Origin: an uncultured Prevotella sp. | GTDB taxonomy: Bacteria > Bacteroidota > Bacteroidia > Bacteroidales > Bacteroidaceae | NCBI GenBank assembly: GCA_900315035.1 | Contig: OMXO01000009.1 | Location: 1-50,366, forward strand | Length of the DNA stretch: 50,366 nucleotides | Direction of reading: 5' to 3' | In this document: piece after piece, positions 24,452 through 33,650 of the stretch | How positions within the stretch are numbered: the first letter of the stretch is position 1 | How the letters are laid out: every line of letters begins with the position of its first letter | Made by a program: the position numbers and the translations under genes | The notes under the pieces: model-generated | What the model was told of the DNA's origin: nothing | Databases searched by the model: none | The model's input: only the letters and a program-made list of their open reading frames with translations

Positions 24452-25861
24452 TTACTTTACACGTATTTTCTTTCCGGCACGGATATTGTTCCCCTTGATA
24501 CCATTTAACTTTCTCAGTTTGGCCACGGTCGTTCCATTGCGCTTGGCAATCTCCGACAGCGTCTGGCCTCTTCTGATGGTTACGGATGAACTTCCACCAC
24601 GGCCTCTGCGGCTACCGCGGGCACTGCTGCGACGGTTATAACGACCACGCTTGCTCTTGCCATAGGATCCCTTGCCGCGACTTGAGAAAGTTGGAAGATC
24701 GTCGTTTACCTCAACGACGGCACGTTTAGTAAACAATTCATCGCGATGGTAGTTATAGACAGAGTCCTCCATGTCGATATATTTACCGATGTCGGCAATA
24801 GGCATCCTTACCGCGTATGACTTTGTGTTTCCTGGGATAATGTCATGCCGGAACTCTGGGTTCAGTGAGCGTAGCATGTCAATATCGGTACCTACTACCG
24901 CGGCAATCTGTTCCAGATGAATGTCCTTGTTAATCATGACGGTGTCGCTCTTGGCAGGCAAACCGGTAGTCATCGGACAGATATTGTGTTCGCAGTAATA
25001 GGTCATAATGTAATTGGCTGCGATAAAGGCAGGTACATAGCCACGGGTCTCTGCAGGCAGATAGGGATAGAGTTTCCAATAGTCTTTCTCGCCTCCAGCA
25101 CGGTGAATGGCCTTGTTGATGTTTTCCGGACCGCAGTTGTAAGCAGCGATCACGAGATTCCAATCGCCAAAAATGCGATAAAGATCACGCAAGTAACGGG
25201 CTGCAGCATATGAAGATTTTACTGGGGCACGGCGTTCGTCGACGAGGGAGTTTACCTCTAGTCCGTACTGACGGCCTGTAGCAAGCATGAACTGCCAAAG
25301 ACCGGTTGCCCCTACGCGGGAAACGGCTTTCGGATTGAGAGCCGACTCAATAATGGGGAGATATTTCAGCTCCAACGGCAGTTGGTAAGACTCCAAAGCC
25401 TGTTCAAAGAGAGGCAGGTAGAAATTGGCTGCACCCAGCATATAGCTTACAGAGTAGCGGAGACGTCCGCTATAGCGATCAATAAACCGTTGAACGATGT
25501 CATTGTATGCCATCTCCATTACGGTGGGAATTCTCTGCAGACGTTCGATGTACTCCTCTCTGGGGTAAGTGGGGTTCTCGTTTTTCATCTCACAGTCACC
25601 TGGTGTCCCCAGAAACGTACGTGACATATAGAGGTTCAGCAGACTGTCGAGGTCGTAAGTCATGGCCTCTGGGAACTCAATAACCTCTTCGTTTCCTTCA
25701 TTGTCAGTCACGGCGATTTCATCATCGCCTAATTCTTTAACTTCGATTTCTTCCTCATCTTCGCTCTCGGCGTCAACACCAGTAACTTCTACCTGGGCAT
25801 GCATAGCACAGGTCCAGGCAAAGACTAGCGTGGCGAGGAAAAGCATTCTCTTTTTCTTCAT
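24452..25861 (-). CDS. mltD: Membrane-bound lytic murein transglycosylase D-like protein
   Basis: A 469-aa secreted or periplasmic peptidoglycan lytic transglycosylase. Signal peptide (MKKKRMLFLATLVFAWTCAM...AQ), then an acidic stretch (residues about 28-62), the SLT/GEWL domain with catalytic Glu172 in LPIIESALNP, GATGLWQFMLATGRQYGL and AAYNCGPENINKAI. After a degenerate LysM-like segment comes a very basic Arg/Gly/Ser-rich linker (about residues 392-424) and a C-terminal LysM domain (VTIRRGQTLSEIAKRNGTTV) that binds glycan strands. It is 28 bp after the DUF5683 gene. Cleavage of murein would help growth or septation. Confidence 0.9.
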   Translation of the reverse strand: MKKKRMLFLATLVFAWTCAMHAQVEVTGVDAESEDEEEIEVKELGDDEIAVTDNEGNEEVIEFPEAMTYDLDSLLNLYMSRTFLGTPGDCEMKNENPTYPREEYIERLQRIPTVMEMAYNDIVQRFIDRYSGRLRYSVSYMLGAANFYLPLFEQALESYQLPLELKYLPIIESALNPKAVSRVGATGLWQFMLATGRQYGLEVNSLVDERRAPVKSSYAAARYLRDLYRIFGDWNLVIAAYNCGPENINKAIHRAGGEKDYWKLYPYLPAETRGYVPAFIAANYIMTYYCEHNICPMTTGLPAKSDTVMINKDIHLEQIAAVVGTDIDMLRSLNPEFRHDIIPGNTKSYAVRMPIADIGKYIDMEDSVYNYHRDELFTKRAVVEVNDDLPTFSSRGKGSYGKSKRGRYNRRSSARGSRRGRGGSSSVTIRRGQTLSEIAKRNGTTVAKLRKLNGIKGNNIRAGKKIRVK

Positions 25862-25889
25862 TCTTTATGTTTGGTTTTTTTATTGTTTA

Positions 25890-26654
25890 CTAAAAATTCA
25901 GACTACATTGCAGTCCTACAGACGAGTTGTCAAGTGGATTACCTGACGAATGATTGTTCAGAATCGTAGGCTCCACTTTGAGACTCAAGTCTTTAGATAT
26001 ATCGAAATTAGACAATTCCGCATCGACATAAGCGTCGATAACAGATAGAGCATAGACACCTATCATCACGAAAAAACTAAGGTCACGCCAACGTCTGTAT
26101 TTGTCCTTACGTTTTTTGAAGATTTCCTTGTATCGATCAGCATTTGCTGGTGTAATGTTGACGCCTGTGTGCAAAAACTGGTTGTAGCTTTGTGTGTTGG
26201 GATCACTGTCAGCCAAGTCCAGATAGGCCTGAGAGTAGTCCCTATACATGGAGTTGTTCCACGTCATAGCATAAATACAACCCATAAAGCCTCCATAGAC
26301 GAGTGGCAGCTTCCAGTATTTCCGGTTGTAAATCTGTCCGCCACCAGGGATGACCAATGCCAGCCATAGTGCCCGTTTGGGATTTGGCTGCCATGTAGCC
26401 CAGTCTTTCTTTGGAGCCTTCTTTCCAATAGCCACGGATGTCGTATCCACTACCACCGATTGCACCATAGAATCGGCCATGTGAAGAATACTGTCAGTGG
26501 CAGCATGGAAGACACTGTCATTGATAATTTCCTTCAATTCCTCCATTTCCTTTGTGCCCTGAGCATGCAGGTTATCTGCCGAAAGCAGACAACCAGACAG
26601 CAAAAATGCCCGTATGAGTATAAGTAGATATTGTCTCAGCACTTTTCCTTTCAA
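25890..26654 (-). CDS. DUF5683 membrane protein
   Basis: A 254-aa protein with an N-terminal signal or membrane segment and the DUF5683 core: WATWQPNPKRALWLALVIPG, GGQIYNRKYWKLPLVYGGFM and, further on, RWRDLSFFVMIGVYALSVID. Two to three membrane segments are likely. In Bacteroidales this family is regularly found between parB and a lytic transglycosylase, and the same order is seen here with only 3 bp to parB. The role is not known. The position suggests a link between chromosome segregation and envelope growth, which is inference only. Confidence 0.85.
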   Translation of the reverse strand: MKGKVLRQYLLILIRAFLLSGCLLSADNLHAQGTKEMEELKEIINDSVFHAATDSILHMADSMVQSVVVDTTSVAIGKKAPKKDWATWQPNPKRALWLALVIPGGGQIYNRKYWKLPLVYGGFMGCIYAMTWNNSMYRDYSQAYLDLADSDPNTQSYNQFLHTGVNITPANADRYKEIFKKRKDKYRRWRDLSFFVMIGVYALSVIDAYVDAELSNFDISKDLSLKVEPTILNNHSSGNPLDNSSVGLQCSLNF

Positions 26655-26657
26655 TCT

Positions 26658-27587
26658 TCAGTCTTTCATCTTATCGATGATATTCATGATATGTTCGAGC
26701 TCTTCGTCGTTGGCAAAAGGGATACTAATTTTACCCTTTCCCTGAGGCGAGCAAGTCATCTGTACTTTCACTTTAAAAAGATTTCCCAGACGGTCTTTCA
26801 GAATGCTGTATTCCAATGGCAGTTGGGTGACTGTTGTTGCAGCTTTCTTCACCGTATGCAGGTCCTCACCGTTCTTCAGCATCTGCACCATCTCCTCCAC
26901 TTTTCTTACGGAGTAGCCATTACGCTGTATTTCCTTATAGAGTTTCAGCTGTGCCGATGGACTATCGAGTGAGAGTAACGCACGAGCATGTCCCATGTCT
27001 ATCTCTTTGTTCTTTAGAGCCATTTGGATCTGTGCAGGGAGCTTCAGAAGACGCATATAGTTGGTAATTGATGTGCGACTCTTTCCTACACGTGAGGAAA
27101 TCTTCTCCTGTGTCATCCCCGTGGTATCAGCCAGATGCTGATAGGCGAGGGCAATCTCAATAGCATTCAGATCCTCGCGCTGGATATTCTCAACAAGAGC
27201 CATCTCCATGACATTGTCGTCGGCAGCTGTGCGTATATAGGCGGGGATAGTCTCCATGCCAGCCATCTGAGAGGCGCGCCAACGTCGCTCACCAGCAATA
27301 ATCTGGTATCTGCCGTCATTGGCCTGCCTAAGGGTGACAGGAGTGATAATGCCGATTTCGCGGATACTAGCAGATAGCTCCTTCATGGCATTTTCGTCAA
27401 ACTCTCTTCTCGGCTGATTAGGGTTGGGGTCGATTAAACTGAGAGAAATCTCATTCAGATTAGATGACCCCTGTGTCTGGATGTCACTGGTGTCTATCAG
27501 TGCATCGAGTCCTCGTCCCTTGCCCGTGCCAATATTGTCAAGGCCGCGGCCTAAAACGTTGCGGTCGTATTTTTTCTTTACAGCCAT
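26658..27587 (-). CDS. parB: Chromosome partitioning protein ParB
   Basis: A 309-aa DNA-binding CTPase that loads at parS sites and, with ParA, segregates the origin region. The N-terminal ParB/Srx domain has PNQPRREFDENAMKELSASI and GERRWRASQMAGMETIPAYI, followed by NIQREDLNAIEIALAYQHL, the helix-turn-helix TQEKISSRVGKSRTSITNYM and a C-terminal dimerisation region. It is separated from parA by 3 bp. No good parS site is seen near it in this window. Confidence 0.96.
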   Translation of the reverse strand: MAVKKKYDRNVLGRGLDNIGTGKGRGLDALIDTSDIQTQGSSNLNEISLSLIDPNPNQPRREFDENAMKELSASIREIGIITPVTLRQANDGRYQIIAGERRWRASQMAGMETIPAYIRTAADDNVMEMALVENIQREDLNAIEIALAYQHLADTTGMTQEKISSRVGKSRTSITNYMRLLKLPAQIQMALKNKEIDMGHARALLSLDSPSAQLKLYKEIQRNGYSVRKVEEMVQMLKNGEDLHTVKKAATTVTQLPLEYSILKDRLGNLFKVKVQMTCSPQGKGKISIPFANDEELEHIMNIIDKMKD

Positions 27588-27590
27588 AGT

Positions 27591-28355
27591 TTATTTGTTC
27601 TTTTGTATGATTTCCTTTGCCAGCGCCAGATGGTTCTTGCTGCCTGTGGAGTCTGCATCGTACAGAATCACGGGGAGTCCGTGGCTTGGACTTTCCGACA
27701 GTTTGACGTTACGCTGGATGACAGTCTTGAACACTAGCTCCTGGAAATGACGCTTCACCTCATCGTAAATCTGATTCGCCAATCGTAAGCGACTGTCGTA
27801 CATTGTCAATAGGAAGCCCTCAATTTCAAGATGAGGATTCAGTTTGTTCTTGATAATCTTGATGGTGTTCAGCAGTTTGCTGATACCCTCCAGGGCAAAA
27901 TACTCGCACTGAACAGGGATAATCACAGAGTCTGCGGCAGTAAGCGCGTTGACAGTAATAAGCCCCAATGACGGTGAGCAGTCGATAAGAATATAATCGT
28001 AGTCGTTGCGGATTGGTGCCAATAAATTTGTGAGAACTTTCTCGCGGTCATTCAGATTCAGCATTTCGATTTCTGCACCTACTAGATCGATATGGCTCGG
28101 GATGATGTCAAGACCATCAATGTCGGTAGTATAGACGGCATCACGTACGTCGGCTTGGTTGATGATGCACTCATAGAGGGAGCATTCCACTTCTGTAATG
28201 TCAACACCCAGACCACTAGATGCATTGGCCTGAGGGTCGGCGTCCACGACTAAGACGTTTTTCTCGAGGGTGGCCAGTGACGCAGCCAAATTGATGGTCG
28301 TCGTGGTCTTACCTACACCGCCTTTTTGGTTTGCTAAAGCAATAATCTTACTCAT
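27591..28355 (-). CDS. parA: Chromosome partitioning ATPase ParA (Soj type)
   Basis: A 254-aa deviant-Walker ATPase: KGGVGKTTTTINLAASL with the signature Lys11 and Lys16 around residue 10, VVDADPQANASSGLG (A' motif) and YILIDCSPSLG (Walker B). No N-terminal helix-turn-helix is present, so it is of the chromosomal Soj type. It is the first gene of a leftward run parA-parB-DUF5683-mltD-rel-pectinesterase with gaps of 3-28 bp. It is read from a promoter at 28387-28394 divergent to surE. Confidence 0.96.
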   Translation of the reverse strand: MSKIIALANQKGGVGKTTTTINLAASLATLEKNVLVVDADPQANASSGLGVDITEVECSLYECIINQADVRDAVYTTDIDGLDIIPSHIDLVGAEIEMLNLNDREKVLTNLLAPIRNDYDYILIDCSPSLGLITVNALTAADSVIIPVQCEYFALEGISKLLNTIKIIKNKLNPHLEIEGFLLTMYDSRLRLANQIYDEVKRHFQELVFKTVIQRNVKLSESPSHGLPVILYDADSTGSKNHLALAKEIIQKNK

Positions 28356-28386
28356 ACTAATTTGTTCTAAATTAGAAATTTGGCCA

Positions 28387-28394
28387 CAAAGTTA
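28387..28394 (-). promoter_or_regulatory. Promoter -7 box of the parA operon
   Basis: The complement of 28387-28394 reads TAACTTTG, a -7 match 32 bp before parA. The -33 box is unclear. Confidence 0.55.
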
Positions 28395-28436
28395 CATATT
28401 TCTGCTGAGAAATCCGTTTATTTAAACCTTTTTTCG

Positions 28437-28444
28437 TACTTTTG
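28437..28444 (+). promoter_or_regulatory. Promoter -7 box of the surE operon
   Basis: TACTTTTG matches TAnnTTTG; the ATG follows 21 bp later. It lies back to back with the parA promoter in a 110-bp intergenic region. Confidence 0.6.
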
Positions 28445-28465
28445 CAGCCAAAACGTTGATATTTT

Positions 28466-29233
28466 ATGGAAAATAAACGACCGCTTCTGTTGATTTCCAA
28501 TGATGATGGGTATGATGCGAAGGGTATTCGTGTGCTTGTGGAGATGTTGTCCGACATGGGAGATATCATTGTCTGTGCCCCTGAGTCGGCTCGGAGCGGC
28601 TATTCTTGTGCGTTCTCTGCCACAGAACCACTGCGTCTATGTCTGCGTGAGAAGCATGAGAGTCTTGAAATATGGTCGTGCAATGGTACGCCCGTCGATT
28701 GTGTGAAGATGGCTTTGGCTGAGATAGTACCACGGAAGCCGGATATGGTGATAGGCGGTATCAATCATGGTGACAATGCTTCTGTCAATGTACATTATAG
28801 TGGGACGATGGGGGTTACGCTTGAGGGGTGCATGAAGTATATTTCTTCTGTGGCGTTCTCTCTTTGTGATCATCGCGCAGATGCTGATTTCAGTTCATTA
28901 CGACCATTGGTACGGCAGATTACGGAACGTGTTCTTAAGGAACCTTTGCCTCATGGGGTTTGCCTGAATGTGAACTTTCCGCTGGTTGATCATTACCAAG
29001 GTGTCCGTGTTTGTCGAATGGCAAAAGGCACATGGGGCGGTGAGGTTGAGAAGCGTCATCATCCTCGTGGTTATGATTACTGGTGGATGGTGGGCTACTA
29101 TACCAACGACGAACCCGATGCTGAGGATACCGATAACTGGGCACTTACTCATGGCTATGTGGCAATTACACCTACGCAGATTGACGTGACGGCTTATGAA
29201 GCCATAAACCTAGTAAAATCCTGGAATTTATGA
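28466..29233 (+). CDS. surE: 5'/3'-nucleotidase SurE
   Basis: A 255-aa metal-dependent nucleotide phosphatase. The metal-binding start LLISNDDGYDAKGIRVL (Asp13/Asp14), SARSGYSCAFS, NGTPVDCVKMAL and GINHGDNASVNVHYSGTMG are all present, so the active site looks intact. It converts nucleoside monophosphates to nucleosides in the cytoplasm. The 3' end overlaps lpxB by 4 bases. Two nucleobase permeases and a Tsx-like porin lie in the same run. Confidence 0.95.
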   Translation: MENKRPLLLISNDDGYDAKGIRVLVEMLSDMGDIIVCAPESARSGYSCAFSATEPLRLCLREKHESLEIWSCNGTPVDCVKMALAEIVPRKPDMVIGGINHGDNASVNVHYSGTMGVTLEGCMKYISSVAFSLCDHRADADFSSLRPLVRQITERVLKEPLPHGVCLNVNFPLVDHYQGVRVCRMAKGTWGGEVEKRHHPRGYDYWWMVGYYTNDEPDAEDTDNWALTHGYVAITPTQIDVTAYEAINLVKSWNL

Positions 29234-30357
29234 GATATTACCTGATAGCTGGCGAACCCTCAGGAGACCTTCATGCATCACGGCTGATGAAAGCTTTGAA
29301 GGTACACGACCCTCAGGCAGAATTCCGCTATTTCGGCGGAGACCTGATGGCTGCAGAGGGCGGTACCCTTGTGAAGCACTATCGGGAGTTGGCTTATATG
29401 GGCTTTATTCCGGTGCTGCTCCACCTACCTACTATTCTTCGCAATATGAAAATGTGCAAGGAGGATGTCAAGAACTGGCATCCAGATGTTGTAATCCTTG
29501 TTGATTATCCTGGCTTCAACCTTGACATTGCTAAGTTTGTGAAGGCGCAGGCTATCTGTCCTGTATTTTATTATATTGCTCCCAAAATATGGGCATGGAA
29601 GGAATATCGTATCAAAGCCATCCGTCGTGACGTTGATGAATTGTTCTCTATCCTCCCCTTTGAGGTGGAATTCTTTGAACAGAAACATCACTTTCCAATT
29701 CATTATGTGGGTAATCCTACTATGAATGAGGTGGAGGAGTTCTTGGCTACAGAGACACCGTTTGATATCATTCCTGATTCTTCCAAGAAAATCATTGCTA
29801 TTCTGGCAGGTAGTCGTCAGCAGGAAATCAAAGATAACCTTCCTGCTATGGTCGAGGTGGCGCGAGCCTATCCCCAATATCAGTTTGTGGTAGCTGCTGC
29901 ACCAGGAATAGAACAGACATATTATGACAAATTTGTGAAAGATACTGACGTTTTGATCGTTTATGATCAGACGTATGCTCTGTTGCGGAGTGCACATGCT
30001 GCTCTTGTTACTAGTGGCACAGCCACTTTGGAGACCTGTCTTTTCAATGTGCCTCAGGTGGTTTGTTATGAGACTCCATTACCTGTTGTTGCAGGCTGGG
30101 TGCGCCGTCGGATGCTTCATGTGAAATATGTGTCACTCGTCAACCTGATAGCAAACCGTGAGGTGGTTCCTGAACTTGTTGCCGACACCTTTAGTGTGGA
30201 AAACATAAAAACAGAACTTGCTAAAATACTTGACGGTGATGGACGCCGGAAGATGCTTGATGGTTATGCTGAGGTGCGACATATCCTCAGTGAAAAGAAT
30301 GCCCCAGATTTTGCAGCGCAAACTATATATCAACTTTTAAATAACCAGTCATTATGA
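29230..30357 (+). CDS. lpxB: Lipid-A-disaccharide synthase
   Basis: A 375-aa GT19-family glycosyltransferase that joins UDP-2,3-diacylglucosamine and lipid X to make the disaccharide core of lipid A at the inner face of the cytoplasmic membrane. Motifs: GEPSGDLHASRLMKAL, FRYFGGDLMAAEGG, VDYPGFNLDIAKF, APKIWAWKEYRI, LAGSRQQEIKDNLP and LVTSGTATLETCLF. The length is normal. It overlaps surE by 4 bp upstream and the permease by 4 bp downstream. Confidence 0.96.
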   Translation: MRYYLIAGEPSGDLHASRLMKALKVHDPQAEFRYFGGDLMAAEGGTLVKHYRELAYMGFIPVLLHLPTILRNMKMCKEDVKNWHPDVVILVDYPGFNLDIAKFVKAQAICPVFYYIAPKIWAWKEYRIKAIRRDVDELFSILPFEVEFFEQKHHFPIHYVGNPTMNEVEEFLATETPFDIIPDSSKKIIAILAGSRQQEIKDNLPAMVEVARAYPQYQFVVAAAPGIEQTYYDKFVKDTDVLIVYDQTYALLRSAHAALVTSGTATLETCLFNVPQVVCYETPLPVVAGWVRRRMLHVKYVSLVNLIANREVVPELVADTFSVENIKTELAKILDGDGRRKMLDGYAEVRHILSEKNAPDFAAQTIYQLLNNQSL

Positions 30358-31670
30358 ACAAATTCCTATCCTTATTGGGGTTTAATCCCGCCATCCATTC
30401 TGTGAAAGTAGAAATGATGGCCGGTCTGACCACGTTCTTAACCATGTCTTACATCTTGGCCGTAAATCCGATTATTCTAAGTGATGCAGGTATGGACAAA
30501 GGAGCCGTATTCTCTGCAACGGTTATTTCTGCCGCAATTGCCACAATGGTCATGGCTTTCTATGCTAAGATGCCGTTTGCCCTTGCCTCTGGCATGGGTA
30601 TCAATGCTTTTTTTGCTTACACGCTCGTTATAGTGATGGGCTATTCCTGGCAACAAGCGCTGGCAGCTGTCTTGGTAGAAGGTTTTGTCTTTATCCTCCT
30701 AACTGTATTCAAGGTACGTGAGGCTATTGTTAATACTATACCTCTTAATATAAGGTACTCTATTTCCGTGGGTATTGGTCTCTTCATTGCTTTTATTGGA
30801 CTGAAGAATGGCGGACTTGTTGTGGCGAGCGAAGCAACGATGACTGCCTTGGGCAGTTGGAATCCTACGACTCTCGTCGCGGCTGGCGGTATTCTGCTTG
30901 GAGCGATTCTGATGGCTCTTAATGTGAAAGGAGGCCTCTTCTATACGATTATTGTCATGACACTTATTGGTATTCCTCTTGGTGTTACACAGATACCAGA
31001 GGGATTCACTATCCTCAGTATGCCACAATCACTTGAGCCTGTGGCTTTCCATATAGACTTCTCGCGTTTTATCACTTTTGATATCGAGTATATCATCGTT
31101 GTGGCTACTTTGCTATTCATGGATCTCTTCGACACCATAGGAACGCTAGTTGGTGCAGCGACAGGTGCGGGTATGGCTGACAAACAGACAGGTAAAATCC
31201 ACAACCTGAACAAGGCGCTGATGGCAGATGCAATTGGAACCTCGGTAGGTGCTCTTTTAGGTACTTCTACTGTTACCACTTATGTTGAAAGTACAACGGG
31301 TATTCTTGAAGGTGGACGTACGGGACTCACCTCTCTGACAGTGGCTCTGTTGTTTTTTGCAGCCCTTTTCTTCTCACCCATTTTCTTGATGATTCCGTCT
31401 GCAGCTACTACAAGTGCCTTGTTCCTGGTGGGTGTGATGATGCTGCGCGCCATTATGCATATCGACTTCATAGATTTTGCTGAGGCTATGCCGTGTTTCG
31501 TGACGATGCTTATGATGCCATTTACGGCTAGTATCTCTGAAGGTATAGTATTGGGTATGATATCATACGTAATAGTAAGGGTATGTACTGGCCGTTATAA
31601 GGAGCTCTCTGCCGTAATGTATATCCTAACTGCGTTCTTTGTTTTGAAGTATATAGCTCCATTATTATAA
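30354..31670 (+). CDS. NCS2-family purine permease (AzgA/PbuG-like)
   Basis: A 438-aa integral inner-membrane protein with about 12-14 hydrophobic segments. Family features of the AzgA-like NCS2 purine (hypoxanthine/guanine/adenine) proton symporters are seen: EMMAGLTTFLTMSYILAVNP, ALASGMGINAFFAYT, DLFDTIGTLVGAATGAGM and GTSTVTTYVESTTGI. Substrate choice among purines cannot be read directly. It overlaps lpxB by 4 bp and is followed after 36 bp by a Tsx-like outer-membrane protein. Confidence 0.9.
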   Translation: MNKFLSLLGFNPAIHSVKVEMMAGLTTFLTMSYILAVNPIILSDAGMDKGAVFSATVISAAIATMVMAFYAKMPFALASGMGINAFFAYTLVIVMGYSWQQALAAVLVEGFVFILLTVFKVREAIVNTIPLNIRYSISVGIGLFIAFIGLKNGGLVVASEATMTALGSWNPTTLVAAGGILLGAILMALNVKGGLFYTIIVMTLIGIPLGVTQIPEGFTILSMPQSLEPVAFHIDFSRFITFDIEYIIVVATLLFMDLFDTIGTLVGAATGAGMADKQTGKIHNLNKALMADAIGTSVGALLGTSTVTTYVESTTGILEGGRTGLTSLTVALLFFAALFFSPIFLMIPSAATTSALFLVGVMMLRAIMHIDFIDFAEAMPCFVTMLMMPFTASISEGIVLGMISYVIVRVCTGRYKELSAVMYILTAFFVLKYIAPLL

Positions 31671-31706
31671 CTAGTGTATAACTTAAATAACTATTATATT
31701 GATTGT

Positions 31707-32426
31707 ATGAAAAAGCTTTTAATGACAGCGATGGCGGCTGTGGCAGCCCTCACTGCAAGTTCCCAGAACATTCAGGTGCACTATGATTTTGGACGAAACA
31801 TTTATGCTGACGAGGAGTCTGACCGTCAGAAAGTGACTATCACCCTTGAACAGTTCAAAGCCGACAAATGGGGTTCCTGGTTTTATTTCGTCGATATCGA
31901 CATGAGTCGTAAGTTCTTCCGCAGTGCCTATACTGAGATCTCACGTGAGTTTAATATCGGGAAGCAAGGCTTTGCTGCTCATGTCGAGTATGATGGTGGC
32001 TTGGGACGTGACCAGATTGGTAGTTTCCAACATGCCGCTCTTCTCGGTGGTGCCTATAATGGCCATAATGCCGATTTCTCGAAGACATGGTCAGTGCAAT
32101 TGATGTATAAGCGCTATTTCAAGAGTTACGATTATACCTCTGCCTATCATAGTTTCCAACTGACAGGTGTATGGGGATTGAATTTCGCTAATAAGAAATG
32201 CACCTTCTCTGGCTTTATTGATTTTTGGCGTGGTGAGAATTGGCGTGCAGGACATGAGGGCCATGGCATGCTTGTCATTCTTACAGAACCTCAGTTCTGG
32301 TATAATGTGACACCGAATCTCAGTTTCGGTTCCGAGATAGAAATCAGTAACAATTTCATTTATAACACTTACAACGACAAGTCGTTCTTCATCAATCCGA
32401 CGATTGCGGCTAAGTGGAATTTTTAG
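31707..32426 (+). CDS. DUF5020 / Tsx-like outer-membrane protein
   Basis: A 239-aa protein with a signal peptide (MKKLLMTAMAAVAALTASSQ) and an all-beta body ending AAKWNF, with the C-terminal Phe of outer-membrane barrels. Blocks such as HYDFGRNIYA, WGSWFYFVDIDMS and YTEISREFNIGK recall the DUF5020 family, which is related to the nucleoside channel Tsx. The start at 31707 is chosen because it leads straight into the signal peptide. It sits between two NCS2 nucleobase permeases, supporting a role in nucleoside or nucleobase passage through the outer membrane; this is inference from context and resemblance. Confidence 0.8.
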   Translation: MKKLLMTAMAAVAALTASSQNIQVHYDFGRNIYADEESDRQKVTITLEQFKADKWGSWFYFVDIDMSRKFFRSAYTEISREFNIGKQGFAAHVEYDGGLGRDQIGSFQHAALLGGAYNGHNADFSKTWSVQLMYKRYFKSYDYTSAYHSFQLTGVWGLNFANKKCTFSGFIDFWRGENWRAGHEGHGMLVILTEPQFWYNVTPNLSFGSEIEISNNFIYNTYNDKSFFINPTIAAKWNF

Positions 32427-32438
32427 TGTTGATAGCGT

Positions 32439-33650
32439 ATGACTCAAGAGCTTTCTGCTTCGCGCAAAACGATTGTTGGTGTACAGTTCCTCTTTGTGGC
32501 CTTCGGCTCTACGGTCCTGGTACCTCTCCTTGTAGGTCTTGACCCTGCCACGGCCCTTTTCACGGCAGGTATTGGCACGTTTATCTTCCATCTGGTTACC
32601 AAAGGGCAAGTTCCTATCTTCCTTGGATCCAGTTTCGCTTTTATAGCTCCGATTATTTCGGCTTCGCAGCAGTGGGGAATGCCTGGCACTATTGCTGGTA
32701 TTGCTGGTGTTGCGCTAGTCTATTTCTTGATGTCTGCCCTTGTCAAATGGCAAGGGCGTAAGTTACTTGACCGTCTGTTTCCTCCTGTAGTTATCGGTCC
32801 TGTCATTATTCTCATTGGTTTATCGCTGTCTCCGGCTGCTGTGAATATGGCGAAGGAGAATTGGCTGTTAGCGTTTATTTCACTTATCTCTGCCGTCATC
32901 GTGCTTACCTTTGGTAAAGGGCTCGTCAAACTTGTTCCTGTGGTCATTGGCATTGCCGTAGGTTATATCGTTGCTCTTTGCATGGGCATTGTCGACCTCT
33001 CCGCAGTGGCTACTGCTCCTTGGTTTGCCCTTCCGCCGATGATTGCGCATTTTCAGTTGCCTCAGTTCGCATGGGAACCCTTTGTGTTTATGATACCTGT
33101 GGCTATTGCCCCGGTTATTGAACATATTGGTGACGTCTATGTCGTGGGTGCTGTTGCAGACCGGGATTTTGTGAAGGAACCAGGTTTGCATCGTACGATG
33201 CTCGGGGATGGTCTTGCCTGTCTTTTTGCTTCTTTTGTGGGGGGGCCTCCAGTGACAACCTATAGTGAGGTGACTGGTGCTATGCAAATTACACGTGTAA
33301 CACATCCGCAGGTTATTCGTATTGCTGCTGCTACAGCCGTTGTGTTTTCTGTTATCGGTAAACTGAGCGCTATTTTGCAGAGCATACCCTCTTCTGTTCT
33401 TGGTGGTATCATGCTGTTACTGTTTGGTTCTATCGCCTCGGTAGGAGTTCAGAACTTAATACAACATAAGGTGGATCTAGATCAGACGCGCAATATCATT
33501 ATTGTCTCTATGACACTTACAATGGGTATCGGTGGTGCTGTCCTTTCTTTTGGCACCTTCTCCATTAGTGGTATAGGCCTTTCTGCTATGATTGGTGTGC
33601 TGCTGAATCTTTTGTTGCCGAGAAAGACCTCGTCAGATTATGATCAATAA
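32439..33650 (+). CDS. uraA: Uracil/xanthine permease family NCS2 transporter
   Basis: A 403-aa inner-membrane nucleobase:proton symporter of the UraA/UapA branch. Seen are [34 protein letters not shown], the substrate-binding-region motif [12 protein letters not shown] and the motif [19 protein letters not shown], which matches the conserved segment around the second key Glu of UraA. Uracil is the most likely substrate but xanthine cannot be excluded. It is 12 bp after the DUF5020 gene. Its last 65 bp overlap the 3' end of the convergent mlaF gene. Confidence 0.87.
   Translation: MTQELSASRKTIVGVQFLFVAFGSTVLVPLLVGLDPATALFTAGIGTFIFHLVTKGQVPIFLGSSFAFIAPIISASQQWGMPGTIAGIAGVALVYFLMSALVKWQGRKLLDRLFPPVVIGPVIILIGLSLSPAAVNMAKENWLLAFISLISAVIVLTFGKGLVKLVPVVIGIAVGYIVALCMGIVDLSAVATAPWFALPPMIAHFQLPQFAWEPFVFMIPVAIAPVIEHIGDVYVVGAVADRDFVKEPGLHRTMLGDGLACLFASFVGGPPVTTYSEVTGAMQITRVTHPQVIRIAAATAVVFSVIGKLSAILQSIPSSVLGGIMLLLFGSIASVGVQNLIQHKVDLDQTRNIIIVSMTLTMGIGGAVLSFGTFSISGIGLSAMIGVLLNLLLPRKTSSDYDQ

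Noticed and set aside
26255-26264. TGTTCCACGT, half of a parS-like site
   Set aside because: Only the left half matches; the right half (CATAGC) does not, and it lies in the DUF5683 coding sequence.
31938-31950. CTCACGTGAG palindrome near the Tsx-like gene start
   Set aside because: It matches the parS consensus at only 9 of 16 positions and sits inside coding sequence.
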